Source of the DNA: Candidatus Cryptobacteroides excrementipullorum
GTDB taxonomy: Bacteria; Bacteroidota; Bacteroidia; Bacteroidales; UBA932
NCBI GenBank assembly: GCA_017695065.1
Contig: JADILZ010000043.1
Location: 1 to 56,326 of the forward strand
Length of the DNA: 56,326 bases
Direction: 5' to 3'
Part shown: piece by piece, positions 45,201 through 53,444 of the stretch
Layout of the letters: each line of letters opens with the position of its first letter
How positions within the stretch are numbered: position 1 is the first letter of the stretch
Position numbers and translations under genes: made by a program
The notes under the pieces: generated by a model
Database searches by the model: none
What the model was told of the DNA's origin: nothing
What the model saw: the letters and a program-made list of their open reading frames with translations, nothing else

Positions 45201-46631
45201 GCAGGAAGACAGGTCAGGGGAATACAGGTACAGTTCGTCGCTTTTGGTCGCCACCCACACGTTGTCGCGGCTGTCCCTGAACATGGCCCGCACCTCGGCG
45301 GAGGAAAGCGGGTCGCGCGATACGGTGGGAGGGGCGACTATCTCCACCCTGGTGTCTATGGCCGTCACCCTCTCGAGCCCGCGCTTGACCGTCGAAAGCC
45401 ACAGGACTCCTGTGCTGTCCGCCTCAAAGCAGGCCACACCGTTCATGAAATGGCAGTCCGGGAATGTCTTCACGTTATGCAGAGGGACAATACTGTCATT
45501 CTCCCTGTCGTACCAGCCGAAGCCGTATCCGTTCATCTTCACCCATGTCTTGTCTCCGCGCTCAACTACCCTGGCGAGGGTGTCGCAGTAGTAGGACATC
45601 ACGTTACGGGGATGCTCATAATGCCTGAACCTGTCCCTGGCCGGGCTGTAGGACCATATCCCTGTCATGTCGGTGGCTATCCACAGGAGTCCTCCCGAAT
45701 CCGGGAACAGATACCTGACACGTCCCATCCCGGCCGTCCTCGGGTCTATGGACGAGGACAGGGTGTCCACACGTGCTACAGCACCGCCTTCAAGCCCGAT
45801 GTAAAGTGAGCGGTCCGCCGAGCCGGTGAGAGTCATTGAAGTCACTTTCCCGAGGCCGTACTTCGACACCGGGATACGCGACTGCGCCCCGGTCTTCTTG
45901 TCCACGACGGTGACCACATCTCCGGATGCGAAATAAAGCCTGCTGCCGAAATCCACGAACCCCACCACGCTGCTTATCCTGGAAATGAGGGAAGCCTCCT
46001 CGCCGCGGACAGCCGCTATGCCTGTGTCGGAGACCACATACACTGTCCCGTCGGAAGCCTCATGGATCGAGGAGATTTCCTTGCCGATGTTGCTGTTGCC
46101 GGCATAGGACACCGTCTCCAGGGAGGGAGACACCCTGCACAGGCCGTATCCCTGGAGGGCAAGCCATGTGTATCCCCTGGAATCGCAGTAGAACTCATCG
46201 ACTTTGTGGTTGCGCAGATCCGCTCCGGAAAGGTCGTCCGGTATGGCCACGAACTTTTCGGAAGCCTTGTCGAACCGGTAGAGTCTGTAATCGTAGGTGG
46301 TCAGCCAGAGATAGCCGTTCGCATCCTCACGTATAGAGAGCATGCGGTTATGGGATATGTTGGCATAGTCGCCGGGGAAAGTGGTGTAGTTCACGAACAT
46401 GTTCCCGTCAAACCTGCTCAGCCCGTACCATGTGCACAGCCAGATGTAGCCGTTGCGGTCCTGGTGGATATCCGCTATGGAGTTGTGCGGGAGCCCGTCA
46501 TCGGTGGAATAATGCTCGAAAATGCAGTCGAGCTGCGCCGGTGCCGCTCCGGATGCGGTACCGGAGGCTGCCGTAATGGCGGCCATCAGGATGGCCAGAC
46601 TTCTCATTATGACGTTTACCTTGATTGGCAT
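42219..46631 (-). CDS. Hybrid two-component system sensor/regulator (HTCS)
   Basis: A single-chain sensor, kinase and transcription factor of 1470 aa. A signal peptide precedes about 14 Reg_prop propeller repeats (patterns such as DRNGYIWLCTWYGLSRFDG and DSSGNIWLGTKGNGLTRL) and a Y_Y_Y domain (FKIQGNVRYAYMLSGFDKDW), all periplasmic. One transmembrane helix lies near residues 868-892. Then come HisKA with H929 (NISHELRTPL), a HATPase, a receiver with D1237 (IITDLMMPQMDG) and an AraC-type helix-turn-helix at the end. In Bacteroidota such proteins bind a specific oligosaccharide and activate the matching locus, here presumably a pectin fragment. A strong AGGAGG site supports the start. Confidence 0.96.
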   Translation of the reverse strand: MPIKVNVIMRSLAILMAAITAASGTASGAAPAQLDCIFEHYSTDDGLPHNSIADIHQDRNGYIWLCTWYGLSRFDGNMFVNYTTFPGDYANISHNRMLSIREDANGYLWLTTYDYRLYRFDKASEKFVAIPDDLSGADLRNHKVDEFYCDSRGYTWLALQGYGLCRVSPSLETVSYAGNSNIGKEISSIHEASDGTVYVVSDTGIAAVRGEEASLISRISSVVGFVDFGSRLYFASGDVVTVVDKKTGAQSRIPVSKYGLGKVTSMTLTGSADRSLYIGLEGGAVARVDTLSSSIDPRTAGMGRVRYLFPDSGGLLWIATDMTGIWSYSPARDRFRHYEHPRNVMSYYCDTLARVVERGDKTWVKMNGYGFGWYDRENDSIVPLHNVKTFPDCHFMNGVACFEADSTGVLWLSTVKRGLERVTAIDTRVEIVAPPTVSRDPLSSAEVRAMFRDSRDNVWVATKSDELYLYSPDLSSCRRIRESASIGNIYSIFEDSSGNIWLGTKGNGLTRLSEGSGGDFTYRHFRHNPHDMGSISSDNVYSVTQDLAGRIWVGTFGGGISMLQSPDDTEFRTVYNDFPGYPLEYGDRVRYLYCMEDGRMLVATVGGLIWFYPQDNTELIDFHPARKIPGDPHSLGNNDIIYIFRDNTGSTWLCTFGGGIDRLHFDGDTARFDVISTADGLSSNIVLSAVCDEGGDIWLATETGISRISTGKDGTRNVTNYTKYDGMLSTTFSEAACTRLADGRIAFGTLDNVYVISPGDFTYTSEPKRLVLSGMQVDGRRVQTEGRDMITVPHGYSFIRVDFASLNFKIQGNVRYAYMLSGFDKDWIESGTATSATYSRIPHGKYRFMVRAWSSGGGSDDVETVSVGIRIRPSLWESTPAVLVYVLLALCVAAVLVRMFMTSVKLRNDVRLEQKMNELKVRFFTNISHELRTPLTLILGGIGELRKDIEPGGRSEYSANIVYKNARRMMTLVDQLLDIRRIVSGKMRLNVRQFDVVQMIRGVYDDFKDMAAERSMELSLAHSVDSLKIWGDAGRLEALVYNLLSNAFKYTSDGGHIEVGIYFRQGAGDFTLSVKDDGVGVPKGKQEAIFEPFVQASDTACKGMSGSGIGLSFCKEIVDIHGGRIWVESAPGKGSCFYVTLPIDRDHFSEETAEFMEEDAGAMQKDVSEIAGLSKYKVKPTFPAGALRVLVVEDNAELKVYIYNSLADKYEVRDAANGMEALDVISGGWMPDVIITDLMMPQMDGIELINRIRSDFSTSHIPIIMITARHENDTHLQAMKYGADGYIAKPFTMELLIARMENLLERRKALLSAFAHGTSRESGAGSGKVTIAPAEVVITDRDKALVDKVMQWLEENVSNSDVTVDSLAVYVGMGRTSMYNKLKGLTGKSPVELIQDYRLEKATYYLKSGQMSVSETSYKVGFSDPGYFSRSFKKHFGISPADYIKENRPKSGQDDGDTADAVPPSVRQPS

Positions 46632-46649
46632 CGTTCAGAACCTCCTGTA

Positions 46650-48368
46650 TCAGAACACCTTGAAATACCACTCGACTGTCTCGGGGGAAGTCGTTGCCTT
46701 CCTTTCCGCATCACGAGGTCCGAGCACAGCTTCCGGAGTGTACTCATCCAGGTCTCTCTCCCTGAGGAAATGAGCCCATCCGGCCCTGTCTCCAGACGCA
46801 CCGTCCCCGCAGCTGCCGTATTCGGCATAGAATGATGTCTTCTCGGCATCAGGCTTGCCCCAGTTGTGCCAGCCTTCGGCCAATATGTGCCCGTCCATGC
46901 GGCAGCCGATGAAGACTGTCTTTGCGAAGGGCCTCCACGGACGGCCAAGATATACCCTTGAGGCTTTTCCGTCGCTCTTCAGTACACAGTCCCGGAAGAC
47001 GAACCCGTACTTCATGCCACGTGGCGTGGCTGCTGCGGTGATGTAGCTGTCCTTTTTGCTGACAATGGTGCAGGCATCGAAATATGCCGTCGCGAAACCG
47101 AAGATGAAGTCCGTCGTACCTTCTATATGGCAGTTCCGGAAATACTGCCGCTGCCCCGGGCCGAAACAATAGACCGTATCCTGGTTGCCGACGAAACGGC
47201 AGCCGATGAAAGCCACCCTGTCCCCGTCCACTGTCACCGCACACGCCTGGCCTATCTCCTTGCCCTCCCCGGCGGTGTTCTCGAAAGTGATGTTCTCGGC
47301 GAGGAAATCGTCCGCATGGAGGAAGGCTGTAGAAGTGGCCGATGTCCCCATAGGATAGCCTGTTGAGCCGGGTCTGAGGGCGTAGTCGTCCCATGAGATG
47401 ACGGTCCCTGATGCCGACTCCCCTATCAGGTGGAGCTTCTGCTTGTTTGAAGGGACCGTAAGTTTCTCCCTGTATATCCCGTCCTTTATGAATATGACCG
47501 TCTGGTCCTGCTTGCAGTAGTCCGGTGCAGCGTCCACCGCTTCCTGGACAGTGAAGAAGTCCCCGCTCCCGTCCTTTGCCACCACGAAATCGTAGTCACG
47601 CACATGAGAGGCAAGACCAGGGATGACACCGGTGATGGCGGGGAGCAGGAGCTCAACGAGCTTCCTCGCCCCGGCGACGTTTGTGTGGGTGTTGTCCTCC
47701 AGCCCGTCCGGATGTCTCGGGCAGGTCCCCTCAGGAATCCACATGTAATATTTCCTGGAAGCCTCGTCCCCAATGGATACAAGCCACTCCTGCGTGATGG
47801 CATTGGCATCTATGAACGGTATGCCGTATTCCGAGGCCACCTTCCTTGCCGCTTCGGGATAGTCCCCGTGGCAGTTCCTGTCCAGGTTGCCGTCCCCGTC
47901 AAACCACCTGCGGGACACCGGAGAGAATATCACCGGGCGGGCCCCGGCCGAAAGGGCATATTCGACGAACATCCTCAGGTTTTCAGTATAGAGCCCGTAT
48001 GCCGGGGCATAGCGTTCCGGGTCGCTCTCCTTGGAATCGTTGTGGCCGAACTGGATGAAAAGGTACTCCCCTGCCTTCAGGTCGGACTTCACCTTGTCCC
48101 ACAGACCTCTGTCTATGAAGCTCTTGGTGCTTCTCCCGTTCTGGGCATAGTTCACTACCGTCACGCAGCTGTCCAGGTGGGAAGGCAGCCTCTGGCCCCA
48201 GCCTCTTTCAGGATTCTCTTTCGAAAGGTCCTTGTCCGCCATGGTGGAATCCCCCATGAGCCTCAGGACGATATGTCCGCTGTCTTCCACAGTCCGTGCC
48301 CCGGCGTTCTCCCCAGCGCACAGGCAGAGGAGCAGAGATGCGGCTATTATTGATATTGCTTTTCCCAT
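46650..48368 (-). CDS. CE12-CE8 fusion: acetylesterase plus pectin methylesterase
   Basis: Two esterases in one exported protein of 572 aa. After a signal peptide, residues 30-245 are an SGNH-type CE12 (rhamnogalacturonan/pectin acetylesterase) domain with nucleophile S41 in GDST, oxyanion motif QFGHND, and D225/H228 in DNTHTN. Residues 250-560 are a CE8 pectin methylesterase beta-helix with D397 (GNQDTVY), D420 (TTDFIFG) and R476 (LGRPWR). The protein should strip both acetyl and methyl groups and so expose homogalacturonan to the lyases and GH28 of the same operon. It starts 11 bp after the GH28 gene and stops 18 bp before the sensor gene. Confidence 0.92.
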   Translation of the reverse strand: MGKAISIIAASLLLCLCAGENAGARTVEDSGHIVLRLMGDSTMADKDLSKENPERGWGQRLPSHLDSCVTVVNYAQNGRSTKSFIDRGLWDKVKSDLKAGEYLFIQFGHNDSKESDPERYAPAYGLYTENLRMFVEYALSAGARPVIFSPVSRRWFDGDGNLDRNCHGDYPEAARKVASEYGIPFIDANAITQEWLVSIGDEASRKYYMWIPEGTCPRHPDGLEDNTHTNVAGARKLVELLLPAITGVIPGLASHVRDYDFVVAKDGSGDFFTVQEAVDAAPDYCKQDQTVIFIKDGIYREKLTVPSNKQKLHLIGESASGTVISWDDYALRPGSTGYPMGTSATSTAFLHADDFLAENITFENTAGEGKEIGQACAVTVDGDRVAFIGCRFVGNQDTVYCFGPGQRQYFRNCHIEGTTDFIFGFATAYFDACTIVSKKDSYITAAATPRGMKYGFVFRDCVLKSDGKASRVYLGRPWRPFAKTVFIGCRMDGHILAEGWHNWGKPDAEKTSFYAEYGSCGDGASGDRAGWAHFLRERDLDEYTPEAVLGPRDAERKATTSPETVEWYFKVF

Positions 48369-48379
48369 TTCCTGTCGGA

Positions 48380-50008
48380 TTATCGTTTTCCTTTTTCCGT
48401 AATGACATCAGGGCTGTTGTGCCTGAAAATATCCTCTGACGAAACCTCCCCGGAGGAATCAGTGCATCCCGCCAACGACACTGAGCGGCAGTTGGCGAAG
48501 GAGAATCCCGGCCCCTCCTCCTGCCGTATGCCGACATCACGGAGCACGACCCCGTCAGAGTAGCGTATGTCGGCCCCCCTGCGGCTGCTTATCAGACAGT
48601 CGGTTACAGTGATACCAGATATGTTCTTTTCCGGTATTCCGTTGAAGTACATAGCCCTGGATGAGCCGCTGCACACGATGCCGTTTATGTGTATGTTCCT
48701 GAATTCCGGAGTGGTCTCGTCCACAGGCATCATCTCTATGTCATACCCTGTACCGTCACCGTCCTCCGCGGACTCCACAGCGGATTTCCCTCCGTAGTGG
48801 AGGTCGAAAAGGAGTGGCTCGGCCGGTATGTCTATCATGGTTATCCCGCTGACATAAATATTCTCCACCACTCCGCCGCGGCCCCTGCAGCTTTTGAAGC
48901 GCAGGCCTACATCGGTGCCGAGGAAACGGCATCGTGTCACGGATATGTTGCTCACCCCACCGGACATCTCGCTCCCGACGACGAAACCGCCGTGGCCCCG
49001 ATATACCGTACAGTTGTCCACTATCAGGTTCCTCGTAGGGCGGGCCCTCCTGCGGCCGTCCTCGTCCTTGCCGGACTTTATGCAGATGGCGTCATCGCCC
49101 ACATCGAAAGTGGAATTGACAATGACAACCCCTTCGCAAGAGTCTATGTCAATCCCGTCACCGTTCTGCGAATATGACGGATTGCGTACAGTGATGTTGT
49201 CCACCGTCACGTTGCGGCACATGAGAGGATGGATGTTCCAGCAAGGGGAATTCTGGAATGTGACGTCTTTCAGGAGCACGTTCGTGCACTCCTTCAGGCC
49301 GATCATCACGGGACGGAGATATGTCTTGACGGACTCCCACTCCTCATCGGACTCCAGTCCCTGCGGCACATTGAAAGAGTCGCTTACAAGGGAGCCTCTC
49401 CATGACGAGGAATCGGGATACCATACATCTCCCTTGCTGTTCGTGAAACCTCCCGATAAGAGCAGGGACTTCCACTGTGAAGGGGCCATCTTGGACCTCT
49501 TCACCTGCCGCCATGAATCACCGGAACCGTCTATAGTGCCGCCGCCGGTGATGGATATGTTCCGGGCCCCGTCCGCATTGACAGGAGAGATGCACCGCCT
49601 GGTGTCCAGACCTTCAAATACAGTCTCTACTATCGGGTACAGGTCCCTTTCGGGAGAAAAGAGTATCACTGCATCGGGAGTGACATGCAGGTCGATGTTG
49701 CTTTTAAGTGTAATAGGCCCTGTAAGCCAGATGCCGTCAGGCACGACCAGATGCCCGCCTCCGGCGGCTTCCAGATGAGAGATGGCCTTGCTGAAAGCCT
49801 CGGAATTGAGGGTAAGCCCGTCACCCACAGCACCGAAATCCCTCAGGTCCACACTCAGGTCGGGGATTTCAGGAAGAGTCACGGCCTCCATCTCGAAAGG
49901 GAGGTCATTGTAAAGATACGAATACCCGTTTCCGGTCCCGTCGCTGCAGGATGGAGACAAAGGCAGGATGGCCGCAACGGCCACGGTCAGTTTTCTGATT
50001 GGGTCCAT
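48380..50008 (-). CDS. GH28 polygalacturonase, predicted lipoprotein, 542 aa
   Basis: Hydrolyses alpha-1,4 galacturonan. The N terminus ends LPLSPSC, a possible lipobox with Cys 21. The beta-helix begins at DLRDFGAVGDGLTLNSEAF. Catalytic residues are all present: D284 in NGDGIDID, D305-D306 in GDDAI, H339 in GHGG, and the RFKS motif further on. An insert near residues 160-210 is common in bacterial exo-acting members. It is the first gene of the leftward enzyme operon, with a -7 element and a 17-bp direct repeat upstream. Confidence 0.94.
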   Translation of the reverse strand: MDPIRKLTVAVAAILPLSPSCSDGTGNGYSYLYNDLPFEMEAVTLPEIPDLSVDLRDFGAVGDGLTLNSEAFSKAISHLEAAGGGHLVVPDGIWLTGPITLKSNIDLHVTPDAVILFSPERDLYPIVETVFEGLDTRRCISPVNADGARNISITGGGTIDGSGDSWRQVKRSKMAPSQWKSLLLSGGFTNSKGDVWYPDSSSWRGSLVSDSFNVPQGLESDEEWESVKTYLRPVMIGLKECTNVLLKDVTFQNSPCWNIHPLMCRNVTVDNITVRNPSYSQNGDGIDIDSCEGVVIVNSTFDVGDDAICIKSGKDEDGRRRARPTRNLIVDNCTVYRGHGGFVVGSEMSGGVSNISVTRCRFLGTDVGLRFKSCRGRGGVVENIYVSGITMIDIPAEPLLFDLHYGGKSAVESAEDGDGTGYDIEMMPVDETTPEFRNIHINGIVCSGSSRAMYFNGIPEKNISGITVTDCLISSRRGADIRYSDGVVLRDVGIRQEEGPGFSFANCRSVSLAGCTDSSGEVSSEDIFRHNSPDVITEKGKR

Positions 50009-50109
50009 AGTCCAGTGTCATTGGTCATCAAGGGAGGTGTCCTTTCACCGGGATTGTCCGGTACCGCGGATACCCGCAGTAAAGGCTCGCGAGCTTCCGC
50101 CCTTTTCTG

Positions 50110-50181
50110 CAAATTTAGCTTCCGGAGATTTCAACGCCTTGCACTTTTTGACGTTTTTTTATGAAAATTTGGCTTCCGGAG
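50110..50181 (-). promoter_or_regulatory. Direct-repeat regulatory region of the GH28 operon
   Basis: AAATTTAGCTTCCGGAG (50111-50127) and AAATTTGGCTTCCGGAG (50165-50181) are 17-bp direct repeats with one mismatch, 54 bp apart. The first overlaps a minus-strand -7 element TAAATTTG (50117-50110), from which transcription would run to GH28 with a leader near 100 nt. Spaced direct repeats next to a promoter lacking TTTG at -33 are typical for activation by AraC-type domains such as that of the HTCS. This role is inferred. Confidence 0.5.
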
Positions 50182-50218
50182 GCCTGTTCCCCGCATGGAG
50201 GGCATGAACGGGACGGAG

Positions 50219-51277
50219 CTACAGGTAATAGTCGCAGTTGTACCTGTTCAGGATGTCCATCTGGGTATAATTGTCTTTCCTCGTGAGAGGCTTCCCTATC
50301 AGAAGCCAGTCAGCCATCGCAGTCACGGCCGCCTCAGCCTGAAGGTCGGAGTGCTGGGCGATGAGCACCTGCACGAAACCGTCACGCAACGCCTCCATGT
50401 TCTTCTCCAGCACATCGAACCCCACTACCCTGCATGAATGTATATTCTTCTCCCTGAGATAGCCGGCCACGAGATGTATCCTGGAGTTGAACATGGCGAT
50501 ATATTTCACCGGACTCCCGTCAGATGCGAAAAGGCGGTCCATCCTGGCCCGGATGTCATCCTTGTCCTTGGGATCGATGAACACATTTTCCACAGTGCAG
50601 TCCGGGCAGTTCTCGGCCATGTAGTCCATGAAGCCCACCCTTCTCGATACAGTAGGGTCCGAAAGCCCCCTCTTGTCCCTGGCAATCCTTATCACATACA
50701 CCTTGTCCACAGGCTGTCCCCATGTGAGGAGGTCGGCACAGAGATAACCGCTCTGGTACATGGGCATGCCGAAATAGCCCAGATAGCCGTCATCATCGAG
50801 ACGGGAGTCTATATACATATAATATATACCGCGCTCCCTTAGCCTTTCCACAAACCTGAGCGTCTCCACCCTGAACATCGGGGCGATGATCACTCCGGAG
50901 GGGTTTGCCTCCAGTGCGCGGCTGCATGCGCTGCTGAACGAATCCACGTCATACTGGTCGTACTGTATGGTGCTGACATTCACGCCGAAGGATGACGACT
51001 TTCCGCTGGCTGACCGTATGCCCCTGGCGGTCAGCTCCCAGAACTCGCCCTCCGAATACTCCGGGATGATACATATGACAGTCTGCTGCCTGCGTGAGGC
51101 GAGCACTGAGGCATAGAGGTTTGGCCTGTATCCGAGTTCCTCTATCACCCGGAGGACTTTCTCTCGGCTTTTCCGGGAGACGTCACCCCTGTTGTGGAGT
51201 ACCCTGTCCACGGTACCCTTGGAGACGCCTGCCGCTACGGCCACGTCATTTATCGTAATCTTGCTGTCGTTTTCCAT
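50219..51277 (-). CDS. LacI-family transcriptional regulator
   Basis: The N-terminal helix-turn-helix (ITINDVAVAAGVSKGTVDRVLHNRGDVS, residues 7-34, here naming only its ends ITINDVAV and VLHNRGDVS) is followed by the hinge helix LASRRQQ and a periplasmic-binding-protein-like effector domain (VICIIPEYSEGEFW and VVGFDVLEKNMEALRDGFV). The protein has 352 aa. It is divergent from the kdgK operon across 178 bp containing a palindromic operator between the two promoters, so autoregulation and control of kdgK are likely. The same motif at susC suggests wider control. The likely inducer is a breakdown product such as KDG or a hexuronate. Confidence 0.92.
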   Translation of the reverse strand: MENDSKITINDVAVAAGVSKGTVDRVLHNRGDVSRKSREKVLRVIEELGYRPNLYASVLASRRQQTVICIIPEYSEGEFWELTARGIRSASGKSSSFGVNVSTIQYDQYDVDSFSSACSRALEANPSGVIIAPMFRVETLRFVERLRERGIYYMYIDSRLDDDGYLGYFGMPMYQSGYLCADLLTWGQPVDKVYVIRIARDKRGLSDPTVSRRVGFMDYMAENCPDCTVENVFIDPKDKDDIRARMDRLFASDGSPVKYIAMFNSRIHLVAGYLREKNIHSCRVVGFDVLEKNMEALRDGFVQVLIAQHSDLQAEAAVTAMADWLLIGKPLTRKDNYTQMDILNRYNCDYYL

Positions 51278-51376
51278 GTGCAGAACATTAGGAACCGCTC
51301 AGGGCCGCCTGCATTTTCTGTCAGAAATCAGGGAGATTCCTTCAACATGCCATTGTACGGCGTCCTGAAGCCGTCA

Positions 51377-51384
51377 CAAATATA
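51377..51384 (-). promoter_or_regulatory. -7 element of the lacI gene
   Basis: TATATTTG on the minus strand, giving a leader near 95 nt. Its -33 region overlaps or abuts the palindromic operator at 51392-51411, as expected for autorepression. Confidence 0.6.
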
Positions 51385-51391
51385 CAAATTT

Positions 51392-51411
51392 TTCCGTGAA
51401 CGGTAACGGAA
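51392..51411. promoter_or_regulatory. Candidate LacI operator between lacI and kdgK
   Basis: TTCCGTGAACGGTAACGGAA, an imperfect palindrome with arms TTCCGT/ACGGAA. It lies between the two divergent -7 elements, 8 bp from that of lacI and 14 bp from that of kdgK, so a bound repressor would block both. It matches the susC-upstream motif at 19 of 20 positions. Confidence 0.7.
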
Positions 51412-51425
51412 ATCAAAAATATTGC

Positions 51426-51433
51426 TAATTTTG
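51426..51433 (+). promoter_or_regulatory. -7 element of the kdgK operon
   Basis: TAATTTTG matches TAnnTTTG and gives a leader near 17 nt. The -33 position is inside the candidate operator. Confidence 0.6.
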
Positions 51434-51455
51434 CAGCGTTCAAAAAATCAATGAA

Positions 51456-52496
51456 ATGGCAAAAGTTATCACCTTCGGAGAGATCATGCTCCGACTTTCA
51501 ACACCAGGCTACCTGAGATTTTCCCAGGCAAAGGAGTTCGCCGCGACTTTCGGCGGCGGAGAGGCCAATGTAGCTGTCTCTCTTGCAAACTACGGGATAC
51601 GGTCAGAGTTCGTGTCCAGGTTTCCTGACAACGACATAGCCCGCAGCTGTCTGAAAGAGCTCCGTGGATACGGAGTGGAAACGGGCCACTGCATATTCGG
51701 CGGGGAAAGGCTCGGGATATATTTTCTGGAGACAGGCGCAGTCGCAAGACCCAGCAAGGTAGTGTATGACAGGGCCCACTCATCCATATCCGAGATCCAG
51801 AAAGGGATGATCGACTGGGACGAGGTGTTCCGCGGTGCCGACTGGTTCCACTGGACGGGAATCACCCCTGCCATCAGCCAGGGGGCGGCGGATGTATGCC
51901 TTGAAGCCATAAGGGCGGCAGGCCGGCTGGGGCTCACGGTCTCATGCGACCTCAACTACAGGAAGAACCTCTGGAAATACGGGAAGACAGCCTCGGAGGT
52001 GATGCCGGAGCTGGTGGAAGGATGCGACATCATACTGGGCAACGAGGAGGACGCGGAGAAAGTCTTCGGCATAAAGCCGGAGGGCTTCGATGTGACAGCC
52101 ACCGGAGGCAATGTCGATGCTGCCAAGTTCGAGAGCGTATGCCGGCAGCTCATGGCAAGGTTCCCGAAGGCAAAGAAGGTAATAGTCACCCTGAGGGGCT
52201 CGATAAACGCCAACCACAACACCTGGGGCGGCGTACTCTTCGACGGGGACACCCTTTACAAGTCCCCGCGATATGACATCACGCACATAGTGGACAGGGT
52301 CGGAGGCGGAGACTCGTTCATGGGCGGGCTCATCTACGGGCTGCTGACATACAGGGGCGACGACCAGAAGGCCCTGGATTTCGCAGTGGCCGCATCCTGC
52401 CTCAAGCACACCGTCTTCGGGGACTTCAACCAGGTGACAGTAGCCGAGGTGGAAAACCTCATGAAAGGCGACGGCTCCGGAAGAGTGTCGAGATAG
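51456..52496 (+). CDS. kdgK: 2-keto-3-deoxygluconate kinase (PfkB family)
   Basis: Phosphorylates 2-keto-3-deoxygluconate to KDPG in uronate breakdown. The ribokinase fold is shown by the N-terminal MAKVITFGEIMLRLS, the substrate region FGGGEANVAVSLANYG and the C-terminal signature VDRVGGGDSFMGGLIYG with catalytic base D286. Length 346 aa. The KDG substrate is inferred from the neighbouring aldolase and KduD-like genes and the family pattern (DLNYRKNLWKYG). It is the first gene of the rightward catabolic operon. Repeat copy 3 separates it from the aldolase gene by 250 bp. Confidence 0.92.
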   Translation: MAKVITFGEIMLRLSTPGYLRFSQAKEFAATFGGGEANVAVSLANYGIRSEFVSRFPDNDIARSCLKELRGYGVETGHCIFGGERLGIYFLETGAVARPSKVVYDRAHSSISEIQKGMIDWDEVFRGADWFHWTGITPAISQGAADVCLEAIRAAGRLGLTVSCDLNYRKNLWKYGKTASEVMPELVEGCDIILGNEEDAEKVFGIKPEGFDVTATGGNVDAAKFESVCRQLMARFPKAKKVIVTLRGSINANHNTWGGVLFDGDTLYKSPRYDITHIVDRVGGGDSFMGGLIYGLLTYRGDDQKALDFAVAASCLKHTVFGDFNQVTVAEVENLMKGDGSGRVSR

Positions 52497-52509
52497 CCTT
52501 GGATAGGAA

Positions 52510-52735
52510 GGCCCTTCAGGGCCGCACCGGAACGTCAGCGAGGTTTCCGTCAGGGAAACCGAGGCAGTGAAGGTGCCGGCGAAGCGAAGCGGAGCCGCAC
52601 GCCCCACCGGGGCTGTCACCGTCAGGTGACTGGGGGTGGACAGACCAGATTTCTTTCAGAAATCCGGTCATAAATGATAAAATATTGATTTTTAGGATAA
52701 TATTGTTAAACATTAATTCGTCGAACTGACGTTAA
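52510..52735. repeat. Multi-hairpin repeat, copy 3
   Basis: The core (52510-52664) matches copy 2 nearly base for base, with hairpins GGCCC/GGGCC, GGTTTCC/GGAAACC, CCCC/GGGG, GTCACC/GGTGAC and GATTTC/GAAATC. The following AT-rich tail (GGTCATAAAT through ATAATATTGTTAAA to TCGAACTGACGTTAA) matches copy 1. It therefore links the other two copies as one family. It lacks the left terminal repeat of copy 1. It is inserted between kdgK and the aldolase gene and ends 11 bp before the aldolase ATG, so it probably forms the aldolase leader. Confidence 0.7.
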
Positions 52736-52746
52736 AATATCTGATT

Positions 52747-53421
52747 ATGGCAAAATACACGAAACTTCAGACACTGACTGCAATAAAGGAAACAGGGATG
52801 GTCCCTGTATTCTACCACAGCGACCTTCAGATCGCGCAGCATGTCCTCAAGGCATGCTATGACGGAGGAGTCCGCGCATTCGAGTTCACCAACAGGGGTG
52901 ACTTCGCCCAGGAAATTTTCGGAGCTCTGGCGAAATACGCCGCAAAGGAATGTCCCGGACTGGTACTCGGAGCCGGCACGATAGTGGATGCCGGGACGGC
53001 CTCCCTGTATATCCAGCTGGGCGCCAACTTCATAGTCGGCCCGCTGTACAACCCTGACATAGCCAAGGTATGCAACCGGAGATGCATCCCGTATTGTCCC
53101 GGATGCGGCTCCGTCAGCGAGATAGGCTTCGCCCAGGAAGCAGGATGCGACCTGTGCAAGGTATTCCCTGCCGGGAATGTCGGAGGCCCGTCATTCGTGA
53201 AGAACATCCTGGCCCCGATGCCATGGTCGATGATCATGGTCACCGGAGGTGTGGACCCGTCCAGGGAGAACCTCGAGGCCTGGTTCAAGGCTGGGGTGAC
53301 CTGCGTCGGCATGGGCTCCAAACTTTTCCCGAAAGACGCCATAGCCGGCGGGGACTGGGGCCGGATCACACAGATATGCAGGGAAGCCCTGGGGTACATA
53401 GCCGGAGCCAGGACAATGTAG
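52747..53421 (+). CDS. eda: KDPG/KHG aldolase
   Basis: Splits KDPG into pyruvate and glyceraldehyde-3-phosphate. It is a class I aldolase of 224 aa. The Schiff-base lysine is K138 in LCKVFPAGN, the general acid/base is E46 in FEFTNRG, and the phosphate loop is [19 protein letters not shown] followed by GMGSKL. All are in the expected order for the Eda family. It follows kdgK on the same strand but is separated from it by repeat copy 3, and it is 23 bp upstream of the KduD-like gene. Confidence 0.93.
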   Translation: MAKYTKLQTLTAIKETGMVPVFYHSDLQIAQHVLKACYDGGVRAFEFTNRGDFAQEIFGALAKYAAKECPGLVLGAGTIVDAGTASLYIQLGANFIVGPLYNPDIAKVCNRRCIPYCPGCGSVSEIGFAQEAGCDLCKVFPAGNVGGPSFVKNILAPMPWSMIMVTGGVDPSRENLEAWFKAGVTCVGMGSKLFPKDAIAGGDWGRITQICREALGYIAGARTM

Positions 53422-53444
53422 AACCTCTAAATCGATACAATACA

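Noticed and set aside
44103..45809. A 568-codon open frame on the plus strand
   Set aside because: It is antisense to the propeller region of the HTCS, a consequence of GC-rich codon bias on the real strand.
53070..53444. N-terminal extension of the KduD-like dehydrogenase
   Set aside because: It overlaps the aldolase gene in another frame; the SDR domain starts normally at Met 53445.
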